Assembly (NCBI GenBank): GCA_910577655.1
Contig: CAJTOW010000194.1
Span: 1-5,069 of the forward strand
Reading direction: 5' to 3'
Length of the DNA stretch: 5,069 nucleotides
From: an uncultured Lachnospiraceae bacterium
Lineage (GTDB): Bacteria; Bacillota; Clostridia; Lachnospirales; Lachnospiraceae
A program made the translations under genes and the position numbers. Under the pieces are notes generated by a model. That model was not told the DNA's origin, did no database searches, and was given only the letters and a program-made list of their open reading frames with translations. Below are positions 1 to 5,043 of this stretch, piece by piece (position 1 is the first letter of the stretch; each line of letters starts with the position of its first letter).

Positions 1-799
1 TGGCAGCCAGGGCCGCTCTGCATCAATGGGAGGAGCCCTGGATCAGCGGCATCCGGGGGAGCGGAACCGTGTTTTTCAGCGGCTGTACTCTGGGGTGCTG
101 TTTCTGCCAGAATTACCAGATCAGCCAGGAGAACTTCGGAAAGGAAGTAGAAGTGACAAAGCTGGCAGAGATATTTCTCCGGCTTCAGGACCAGGGAGCC
201 CACAATATCAATCTGGTCACGGCTACCCAGTTCCTTCCCTGGATCCTAAGGGCCCTGGACCAGGTGCTGTACCCGTGGTCTTCAACAGCGGGGGCTATGA
301 ACGGCCGGAGATAGTAAAGGCCCTGGCTGATTATGTGGATATCTGGCTCCCTGATCTGAAATACTTTGATCCTGGGCTTTCGGCCCGGTACTCGAAAGCG
401 CCGGATTATTTCGCGGTGGCGTCCCAGGCGGTTTTGCAGATGATCCGGCAGACCGGGAATCCGGTATTCCAGAACTATAGTCATGGATGCACCCTTATGA
501 CCCGTGGCGTCATTATCCGGCATATGGTACTGCCGGGACAGAGGGACGATTCCGTCCGTCTGCTTCACTGGATCGCAGATACCCTTCCTAAAGGGCAGTA
601 TTTTATCAGCCTGCTAAGCCAGTATACGCCCTTTTATAAAAGCCAGGATTACCCGGAGCTGAACCGGCGCATCACCAGCTACGAGTACCAGAAGGTGGTG
701 GATGAGGCTTTAAAGCTGGGACTGGATCAGGGCTTTATGCAGGAGAAAAGCAGTGCGAAAGAAGAATATACGCCGCCCTTTGATCTGGAAGGGCTTTGA
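1..799 (+). pseudogene. PflX-type radical SAM protein, 5'-truncated by the window edge and frameshifted
   Basis: The gene encodes a member of the PflX group (COG1313-like) of radical SAM proteins, related to pyruvate formate-lyase activating enzymes; substrate unknown. Positions 3-266 read in one frame: a WEEPWISG stretch, GSGTVFFSGC, and the radical SAM CxxxCxxC motif with Cys codons at 84, 96 and 105, followed by QNYQIS and NINLVTATQFLPWILRALDQ. This frame then goes out of register and stops at 312-314. The remaining family sequence continues in another frame from about 266-269: VPVVFNSGGYE, DIWLPDLKYF, RGVIIRHMVLPG, SQYTPF, RRITSYEY, and the characteristic FMQEKSSAKEEYTPPFDLEG end, with TGA at 797-799. 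The halves join near 261-271. The loop between ALDQ and VPVVFN looks several residues shorter than I recall for relatives, which suggests a small deletion (length congruent to 1 mod 3, perhaps 13 nt) rather than a single lost base. The start codon lies outside the window. Family call is confident. Whether it is a true pseudogene or an assembly error cannot be told here. Confidence 0.85.
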
Positions 800-803
800 T
801 TTG

Positions 804-817
804 AACGTTACAGTTCA
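804..817. repeat. Partial copy (one arm) of dispersed palindromic repeat
   Basis: AACGTTACAGTTCA is identical over 14 bases to the left arm, plus two flanking A residues, of the full copy at 5009-5022. It lies between the convergent ends of the radical SAM gene and the response regulator and overlaps the regulator's stop codon (TCA on plus, 815-817). It also forms a small palindrome by itself: TGAAC at 802-806 and GTTCA at 813-817. Confidence 0.6.
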
Positions 818-1192
818 CTCTCCTTCCCTTCCCCCGTTTACATACCGCTGTACCATCTCGGCGATATGCGCCCGTGTATAGGGCTTCTCGATGAAGCCAA
901 AGGCCTGGATCTTCCATGCCTCCAGGGAAAAGCCAGGGATACTGGACATGAGAACCACCGCAGGCGCGGGCTCCTGCTTGTGAAGCTCCTTAGCCAGACT
1001 GATCCCGCTGATATCCGGCATGACAATGTCCGTGAATACCATGTCCACCGTATGCTCCCTGACAAAATCCACCACAGCTACAGCTTCCTCGAAGCACCCG
1101 GCCAGCTCTACTCCCTCCATATTCAGAAAAATACGTTTGATCTTTTCCAGCAGCTCTGGTGCATTGTCCACTGCTACTACCTTAATCGACAT
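815..1192 (-). CDS. Single-domain response regulator (receiver domain only)
   Basis: A 125-residue protein consisting only of a CheY-like receiver (REC) domain, with no DNA-binding or enzymatic output domain. It should act as a cytoplasmic phosphorelay or protein-protein switch. Visible landmarks are beta-1 VVAVDN with acidic-pocket D9, phospho-acceptor D55 in VFTDIVMPD, the conserved Ser in VVLMSS (about S83), and K103 in FIEKPY. The usual second pocket acid is Asn (N10), so Mg2+ binding may be altered, though one acid plus the phospho-Asp remains. The ATG at 1192 is chosen because AAGGAG (1206-1201) precedes it by 8 nt and the receiver fold begins right there. A longer in-frame start at 1279 would overlap the upstream gene and add unrelated residues. 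The gene follows the FliB-like gene by 55 nt, an interval that holds a repeat remnant. No histidine kinase is visible. The partner is unknown. Confidence 0.88.
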   Translation of the reverse strand: MSIKVVAVDNAPELLEKIKRIFLNMEGVELAGCFEEAVAVVDFVREHTVDMVFTDIVMPDISGISLAKELHKQEPAPAVVLMSSIPGFSLEAWKIQAFGFIEKPYTRAHIAEMVQRYVNGGREGE

Positions 1193-1200
1193 GTTTTTCT

Positions 1201-1206
1201 CTCCTT
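1201..1206 (-). promoter_or_regulatory. Ribosome binding site that fixes the regulator start
   Basis: On the minus strand AAGGAG lies 8 nt before the ATG at 1192. It supports the short 125-residue form over the longer open frame that begins inside the preceding gene. Confidence 0.75.
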
Positions 1207-1215
1207 CGCAATCTT

Positions 1216-1247
1216 TGCAGCAGCTCAGATACCCGTGAATTGTTACG
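1216..1247. repeat. Degenerate copy of dispersed palindromic repeat
   Basis: CAGATACCC-GTGAATTGTTACG at 1226-1247 matches 5021-5043 of the full copy with one gap and two substitutions. The left arm (1216-1225) is poorly conserved, so the hairpin is largely lost. It ends directly against the stop codon of the FliB-like gene (CTA on plus, 1248-1250) and precedes the response regulator's ribosome binding site. It is in the same orientation as the full copy. Confidence 0.6.
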
Positions 1248-2483
1248 CTATCCGCACTCCTTCTCATCCATTCTGCCACAAAGAACTGTCAGCATGGATG
1301 AAAGGGAGTACAGAGGACTGTCTGCAAGCCTGCCTTCCAGCATCTCCAGATTGGCATCGGAATTCTCCACTTCCCGGGAATACCGGTAGGCGGCTGCTGC
1401 CAGCTCCCTTTCCCGGATCCTGCCGGTCTTCCTGTACTGGAACAGGCACCACTCCCGTATGACCAGACTGCTGAACACAGTCAGCTTCACTTTTCCATAG
1501 ATATCATCATCATAGACTGCCCCCAGCAGCCAGGTCCGCAAAAAATAAAGAACCAGGTTCTCCCAGGCTGCTTCCAGATCTGCTGCCGCCTTCCCAAATG
1601 CCTGCTCCAGCTTCCTGTAGGAAGCCGGACTCTCCTGATGATAAAGCGCCGTGCAGATCCTTCCCTGCTTCTGCTTCCAGCAGGCCAAAACCGGCTCCAG
1701 CTTCTGGAGATCACGCATCCAGGCGCAGATCCGCAACATCTGCTCATGATCCCGTCCCTGCCAGGGCTTCAGTTTCTCTGCAAATGCACTGACCGCCTCC
1801 GGGGCCAGATACCGCCGGTTCCATCTCTCCACCAGCTGGTTCAGATCCGCTTCCGGTCCGTCCTGATCCATATGGCGCTGGAAATCATGGGCATAGGCCA
1901 GAATCATGGCCAGACGCTGGTTCCAGGGGATGGAACGGTTCTTGATAATGCACATCATGGCCAGACGGATTTCCTCGAAGCAGTGAAGCTTTTGGGGGTC
2001 ACACACTTCCTCTGTTCCATTGTCCCCCTCTGACACGGAATCTGCCCTTTCCTCCGCTGCTTCCTCCGGCTTCTGCCACTGGATGCAGGCACCCTGGGTG
2101 CAATCCGTAAGGATCAGTCTGGCTGCCTCCGGGCAGGAAAGGGACAGCATCATCTCCTGCAGCTCTCCATAATCCTCCCTGTGGCGGGGATACAGCCTGC
2201 AGGTCTGGCACATGGCACGCTTTCCCAGCTCCTTCTGAATCCAGCACAAGCCCTCCTCATCCAGAAGGGTGCATGCACGGTCCTTCAACCGGAAAGAGCG
2301 GTCTCTGTGATCGATCCCTCTTCTTAAACGTTCCCCAAATGCCCCCGGAACCTGCATATATCTCCGATAACTTTTCTCGTCGATTCCGATTCTCCAGCCC
2401 TTACAGCAGGTATCCTTGCAGGAGGATCCTGTGCAGGTGAATTGTGAATAATAATATGGTATGTTATACAGCAAAGTCTGCAA
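1248..2483 (-). CDS. FliB-like lysine N-methylase (Cys-rich metal-binding protein)
   Basis: A protein of about 411 residues with the N-terminal signature of the flagellin lysine-N-methylase (FliB) family. It opens with IPYYYSQFTC, then C17, C22 and C26-C27 before GW (a Cx4Cx3CCxxGW pattern). Further Cys residues follow at C71, C80, C92 and C95 (MCQTCRLYPR) and C117 (LSCPEAARL). These cysteines are thought to bind a metal or Fe-S centre. FliB of Salmonella, of similar length, methylates flagellin lysines. The rest is helical, with an acidic low-complexity linker near residues 139-165. No flagellar gene is nearby, so the substrate here is unknown; homologues are commonly given this name in clostridia regardless of motility. 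The start is uncertain. The reading begins at TTG (2483) only 3 nt after a GGAGG, and an in-frame TTG at 2474 sits 12 nt from it. Either keeps the conserved N-terminus. The gene begins 17 nt after the Dus gene ends, so the two are probably co-transcribed. Confidence 0.82.
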   Translation of the reverse strand: MQTLLYNIPYYYSQFTCTGSSCKDTCCKGWRIGIDEKSYRRYMQVPGAFGERLRRGIDHRDRSFRLKDRACTLLDEEGLCWIQKELGKRAMCQTCRLYPRHREDYGELQEMMLSLSCPEAARLILTDCTQGACIQWQKPEEAAEERADSVSEGDNGTEEVCDPQKLHCFEEIRLAMMCIIKNRSIPWNQRLAMILAYAHDFQRHMDQDGPEADLNQLVERWNRRYLAPEAVSAFAEKLKPWQGRDHEQMLRICAWMRDLQKLEPVLACWKQKQGRICTALYHQESPASYRKLEQAFGKAAADLEAAWENLVLYFLRTWLLGAVYDDDIYGKVKLTVFSSLVIREWCLFQYRKTGRIRERELAAAAYRYSREVENSDANLEMLEGRLADSPLYSLSSMLTVLCGRMDEKECG

Positions 2484-2492
2484 CCCCCTCCC
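2484..2492 (-). promoter_or_regulatory. G-rich ribosome binding site with ambiguous TTG start
   Basis: The minus-strand run GGGAGGGGG directly abuts the TTG at 2483. The GGAGG core is 3 nt from that TTG and 12 nt from the next in-frame TTG at 2474. Neither spacing is ideal and no in-frame ATG exists nearby, so a non-ATG start is likely, which may keep expression low. Confidence 0.5.
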
Positions 2493-2500
2493 ATCGTGTC

Positions 2501-3472
2501 TTAACTACTGTTTTTTCTATACCCGTGAAAGAACGGCTCCTTCCGGATCTGCTGCTCATGAAACAGCCGCTCCACCGCCTGCTCATACTCTGCAAGCTTC
2601 TGGGACTTTTTTATCTTCTTACCATATTTCTCAAAATTTGTAAAGCCGGACCCCAGATAGATCCAGACTTCTTTCATTTTAAACAGCACATTCCGATCTC
2701 CGGGAATCGCCTGCCTGTACCCGGAAAGCAGCGCGTCATGAAAGCCCTTAAGCCGGGCCATGTCCGGCACCTTCCCCTCAGCCAGAGCCGGATTGGCCAG
2801 AAGCCCCCGTCCCATCATCAGGCACTCCACAGAGGGGAAATGCTCCCGTATCCTGCAAATATCCTCCACAGAAAACAAGTCTCCATTGTAGCAGACCGGG
2901 TTCCGGCTCTCTGATACTGCCATGGCAAAGGCCTCCAGATCCGGTTTGTTCTCATAAAAGTCCGTCTGGAGCCGCGGATGGATCACCAGCTGCTTTAAAG
3001 GATACTTGTTGAAAATCTCTAATAACCGCGGGAACTCCTGGGGCTTTTCCTTCCCTGTCCGCGTCTTTACGGACAGCTCCATATCCAGCTTTCCAAGAGC
3101 TTCACAGACCTGACCCAGGAAGATATCCAGCTCCTGGGGAAAAGCCAGAAACCCGGAGCCCCGCTTCCTGGTAACCACCGTAGCCGAGGGGCAGCCCAGA
3201 TTCAGATTCACTTCCCTGTATCCAAAGGATCTGGCCTTTTCTGCCGCCCAGATGAATTCATCCGCCTTGCAGCTCATGATCTGGGGAACCACCGGTACCC
3301 CCTCATTGTGCTCTGGACAAATGTCATTCATTTCCCGGGAGGTCAGACGCCGGTTCTGGTTTGGTACAATGAAGGGCGTAAAGTACTGATCCACCTGGCG
3401 GAAGAACCGGTGGTGGGCATTCCGGTATACATACCCGGTGATTCCCTCCATAGGAGCAAAAAAATATTTCAT
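2501..3472 (-). CDS. tRNA-dihydrouridine synthase family protein
   Basis: A 323-residue flavoprotein of the Dus family, which reduces uridine to dihydrouridine in the tRNA D-loop or related positions using FMN and NADPH. The TIM-barrel motifs appear in order: APMEGIT at residues 6-12 (FMN phosphate-side loop), NLGCPS with catalytic Cys C94, SVKTRTG with K136 and R138, VIHPRLQTDFY with H165, NGD at 196-198, and MMGRGLLANP at 219-228 (FMN phosphate binding). Residues from about 240 to the end form a helical, basic tail as in the tRNA-binding domain. The form IHPRLQTDFY instead of the commoner HGRT-type motif, and the APMEGIT start, place it in a subgroup distinct from the classical DusB/NifR3 type; the exact uridine modified cannot be said. 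The ATG at 3472 begins right at the conserved strand, with a weak GGAAAGG upstream. The gene begins 30 nt after the metalloprotease gene ends and is probably in the same operon. Confidence 0.92.
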   Translation of the reverse strand: MKYFFAPMEGITGYVYRNAHHRFFRQVDQYFTPFIVPNQNRRLTSREMNDICPEHNEGVPVVPQIMSCKADEFIWAAEKARSFGYREVNLNLGCPSATVVTRKRGSGFLAFPQELDIFLGQVCEALGKLDMELSVKTRTGKEKPQEFPRLLEIFNKYPLKQLVIHPRLQTDFYENKPDLEAFAMAVSESRNPVCYNGDLFSVEDICRIREHFPSVECLMMGRGLLANPALAEGKVPDMARLKGFHDALLSGYRQAIPGDRNVLFKMKEVWIYLGSGFTNFEKYGKKIKKSQKLAEYEQAVERLFHEQQIRKEPFFHGYRKNSS

Positions 3473-3502
3473 ATTCTGTCAGCCTTTCCCGAAACACACC
3501 AT

Positions 3503-4060
3503 TTATCTGGCCATCAGCTGGTCTCCATGTTCCTTCAGCCACTGTCTCTGGATTCTGTAATCCGGCATCATGGCCTCCACAATATCCCAGAACTGCTTTG
3601 AGTGGTTCATTTCCTTCCGGTGGGCCAGCTCATGGATCACCACATAGTCCAGCACCGGCTCCGGGGCCAGAATCAGACGCCAGTTGAAATTCAAGTTTCC
3701 TCTGGCGCTGCAGCTTCCCCAGCGTGTCTTCTGGTCACGGACTGTGATCCCGCCGAAGGTCACCCTCATGAGACCGGCATAGAGAGCAGCCTTCTGCTGG
3801 AATACGGTCCTGGCCAGTCTTCTGGCCCTGACGTAATCGTCCTCGCCCCATTGGGGCTGGTTCTCCCGCTGGGCCTCTATCTCCTCCCTGTGGGCTCTGG
3901 CCTGACGCAGATGCTCCTGAATCCAGGTTTCCTTTTCCCGGATAAATCCGTCAATCGCCGCCTTACTGCACCGCTTCGGCGCCCGGACCACCACCTCCGC
4001 CTCCGGGGTGATCTGGATGGCGATCGTCTTTCTTGTTGAACGTACCAGTCTATATTCCAT
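3503..4060 (-). CDS. YgjP/SprT-like zinc metalloprotease (M48-like, DUF45)
   Basis: A 185-residue protein of the YgjP-like metallopeptidase family. The N-terminal half has strands ending in VVVRAPKR, followed by a long charged helical stretch (about 35-95) with KETWIQEHL. The conserved TRWGSCS is at 112-118. The zinc motif VIHELAHRKEMNHSKQFW follows, giving zinc ligands H143 and H147, catalytic E144, and H153 in NHSKQFW as a likely third ligand. The fold is gluzincin-like. The substrate is unknown; family members are predicted cytoplasmic proteases, and no signal peptide or membrane segment is visible. The ATG at 4060 is chosen because homologues begin with this type of xYxLxRSxRKTIAI segment. 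It overlaps the end of nth by 11 nt and has only a weak upstream AGGA inside nth, so translation is probably coupled to nth. An open frame extending to 4183 is just overlap with nth in another frame. Confidence 0.9.
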   Translation of the reverse strand: MEYRLVRSTRKTIAIQITPEAEVVVRAPKRCSKAAIDGFIREKETWIQEHLRQARAHREEIEAQRENQPQWGEDDYVRARRLARTVFQQKAALYAGLMRVTFGGITVRDQKTRWGSCSARGNLNFNWRLILAPEPVLDYVVIHELAHRKEMNHSKQFWDIVEAMMPDYRIQRQWLKEHGDQLMAR

Positions 4061-4841
4061 TTTGGGCACAGATATCCTGCAGACAGCAGCGGTCACAGAA
4101 TGGCTTTGTCCGCGCCGTGCAGACCTCCCTTCCATGATATACCAGCCTATGGCAGAAGTCGCTGCCCTCCTCTGGCGGAACAATCTTCCAGAGGGCCATC
4201 TCTACCTTCTTTGGCTCCTTGATCCCGTCCACCAGTCCGATCCGGTTGGTCAGACGGATGCAGTGGGTATCCGTGACAATGGCGGGTTTCCCGAACACAT
4301 CACCCATGATCAGATTGGCGCTTTTTCTGCCAACCCCCGGCAAAGCCAGCAGGGCATCAAAATCATCCGGCACACGGCTGCCATGCTGGTCGCGAAGTAT
4401 TTTCATACAGGCGCTGATGTCCCGGGCCTTGCTGTGTCCCAGACCGCAGGGCTTGACGATGGCCTCAATATCCGCCACCTCCGCCTGGGCCAGTGAGTCC
4501 ACATCCGGGTATCTGGCGTAAAGATCCTCCACCACCACATTGACCCTGGCATCGGTACACTGGGCAGCCAGACGGACGCTGACCAAAAGCTTCCAGGCCT
4601 CATTGTAGTCCAGGGTGCAGTCCGCAACCGGATAGGCTTTCTTAAGCCGGGAAATCACCTCCAGGGCCAGCTTCTTCTTTTCTGCCTGGTCCTGGTCTGC
4701 CGCCTGGTTCTGACCTGAGGCCTGGTTCCTGCCTGCTGCCTTACCCTGATCCGCTGCCCGCTTCTGACCTGCCGCCTTCTTCCTGTCCGTTTCTGCCGCC
4801 TCTTTTTGTGCTTTCTTTACTGGTTCTTTCGCCTTCTTCAT
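4050..4841 (-). CDS. nth: Endonuclease III (DNA glycosylase/AP lyase) with repeat-rich N-terminal tail
   Basis: A 263-residue base-excision repair enzyme that removes oxidised pyrimidines and cleaves abasic sites by beta-elimination. The catalytic core starts near residue 56. It shows RLAAQCTDARVN (helical core, 90-101), the helix-hairpin-helix LPGVGRK at 167-173 with catalytic Lys K173, the catalytic Asp D191 in VTDTHCIR, and a C-terminal 4Fe-4S cluster formed by C241, C249, C252 and C258. The first Cys gap is 7 residues; the E. coli pattern is 6. The core is of normal length (about 208), but residues 1-55 are an additional Lys/Ala/Gln-rich, probably disordered tail. It holds five hexapeptide repeats at 23-52, encoded by tandem 18-nt units. 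The ATG at 4841 is chosen because GGAGG (4852-4848) precedes it by 6 nt. Upstream in-frame codons to 4925 include no ATG with such a site and run into the leader hairpin. nth is the first gene of the minus-strand block, downstream of a clear promoter. Confidence 0.95.
   Translation of the reverse strand: MKKAKEPVKKAQKEAAETDRKKAAGQKRAADQGKAAGRNQASGQNQAADQDQAEKKKLALEVISRLKKAYPVADCTLDYNEAWKLLVSVRLAAQCTDARVNVVVEDLYARYPDVDSLAQAEVADIEAIVKPCGLGHSKARDISACMKILRDQHGSRVPDDFDALLALPGVGRKSANLIMGDVFGKPAIVTDTHCIRLTNRIGLVDGIKEPKKVEMALWKIVPPEEGSDFCHRLVYHGREVCTARTKPFCDRCCLQDICAQNGI
4686..4775 (-). repeat. Five tandem 18-nt units in nth (hexapeptide repeat)
   Basis: The translated units are AAGQKR, AADQGK, AAGRNQ, ASGQNQ and AADQDQ (residues 23-52). 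On the plus strand each unit is a variant of a GCC-starting 18-mer such as GCCTGGTTCTGACCTGAG and GCCTGGTTCCTGCCTGCT. The unit length is a multiple of three, so gain or loss of units keeps the frame. The units are diverged from each other, so this is an old or slowly changing array. Confidence 0.85.
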
Positions 4842-4847
4842 CTTTAT

Positions 4848-4852
4848 CCTCC
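4848..4852 (-). promoter_or_regulatory. Strong ribosome binding site deciding the nth start
   Basis: GGAGG on the minus strand lies 6 nt before the ATG at 4841. It is the best-formed binding site in the window and rules in the Lys-rich N-terminus as translated. Confidence 0.85.
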
Positions 4853-4900
4853 GTTCAACGTGGATCGAAACCCAAAATCTTCCATACTTATCCGTACTCA

Positions 4901-4923
4901 GGCTCCCGAAAAGCAAGAGAGCC
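4901..4923 (-). promoter_or_regulatory. Alternative leader hairpin upstream of nth
   Basis: On the minus-strand RNA, GGCUCUC (4923-4917) can pair with GGGAGCC (4907-4901) over seven base pairs including one G-U wobble, with a 9-nt loop. The plus-strand transcript would have a C-A mismatch at that position, so the pairing suits minus-strand RNA. It shares the 4917-4923 arm with the hairpin at 4917-4940, so the two cannot form together. Function is inferred only. Confidence 0.4.
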
Positions 4924-4940
4924 AAGTATCCCTGGCTCTC
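4917..4940 (-). promoter_or_regulatory. Perfect 8-bp hairpin at the expected 5' end of the nth transcript
   Basis: GAGAGCCA (4917-4924) and TGGCTCTC (4933-4940) are perfect inverted repeats with an 8-nt loop. Reading minus, the predicted transcription start falls at about 4939-4937, within the first arm, so the RNA could begin with this stem as a 5' protective hairpin. It is followed on minus by the weakly U-rich UUGCUUUUC, so a terminator or attenuator is also possible. On the plus strand it is followed by an AT-rich stretch, so it might instead terminate plus-strand transcription. Confidence 0.5.
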
Positions 4941-4943
4941 AGC

Positions 4944-4972
4944 ATTTTATCATTATTTCGTTATTTTGTCTA
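4944..4972 (-). promoter_or_regulatory. Sigma-A type promoter for the nth block
   Basis: On the minus strand, TAGACA (4972-4967; 5 of 6 to TTGACA) is separated by exactly 17 nt from TAAAAT (4949-4944; 5 of 6 to TATAAT). The -10 is preceded by TG and one base (extended -10). The surrounding DNA is markedly more AT-rich than the genes. It lies about 100 nt upstream of nth and probably drives nth, the metalloprotease, Dus and the FliB-like gene. Confidence 0.75.
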
Positions 4973-5010
4973 TATTTTTCAAGATTCTGCGGGAAATCCC
5001 ACAAAGCAAA

Positions 5011-5043
5011 CGTTACAGTTCAGATACCCCTTGAACTGTTACG
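5011..5043. repeat. Full copy of dispersed palindromic repeat
   Basis: CGTTACAGTTCA (5011-5022) and TGAACTGTTACG (5032-5043) form a 12-bp inverted repeat with one mismatch (T opposite T) around the 9-nt loop GATACCCCT. Partial copies sit at 804-817 (identical left arm) and 1216-1247 (loop plus right arm). This copy lies about 40 nt upstream of the nth -35 box. No gene is evident from 5044 to the window end. It could be a REP/BIME-like element, a small non-autonomous mobile repeat, or a protein-binding site. Confidence 0.65.

Noticed and set aside
26..270. Long open frame from 26 read as the start of the radical SAM protein
   Set aside because: Only the part after about 266 matches the family. 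Before that, the Cys motif and conserved sequence lie in the other frame, so 26-265 of this frame is out-of-frame reading.
185..568. Minus-strand open frame opposite the radical SAM gene
   Set aside because: No recognisable domain, no good ribosome binding site, and it lies opposite clearly conserved coding sequence.
738..814. Terminator for the response regulator or radical SAM gene
   Set aside because: The 15-nt gap holds only a 5-bp palindrome and no T run, so no intrinsic terminator can be supported.
1193..1279. Longer N-terminus for the response regulator
   Set aside because: It would add 29 residues that overlap the end of the methylase gene and the repeat remnant. A good ribosome binding site and the start of the fold point to 1192.
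866..1462. Plus-strand open frame of 198 codons across the regulator and methylase
   Set aside because: It lies antisense to two recognisable genes. The translation has no family features and is explained by codon bias on the other strand.
1638..2033. Plus-strand open frames opposite the FliB-like gene
   Set aside because: Antisense shadows of a gene with a conserved Cys signature; no start signal.
2437..2449. A GTGAATTGT stretch resembling the right arm of the dispersed repeat
   Set aside because: It lies inside the conserved start of the FliB-like gene (encoding part of the YSQFTC region). The similarity stops after nine bases, so it is chance.
4034..4048. TTGAACGTACCAG resembling the repeat arm at 802-814
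   Set aside because: It lies within the conserved RSTRK coding region of the protease and has a base missing in the core; taken as chance.
4061..4183. Longer N-terminus for the YgjP-like protease
   Set aside because: The extra residues come from the nth coding region in another frame and match no part of the family; the conserved start is at 4060.
4842..4925. Nth starting upstream at a TTG at 4925
   Set aside because: No binding site there, and it lies inside the leader hairpin. The GGAGG at 4852-4848 clearly serves the ATG at 4841.
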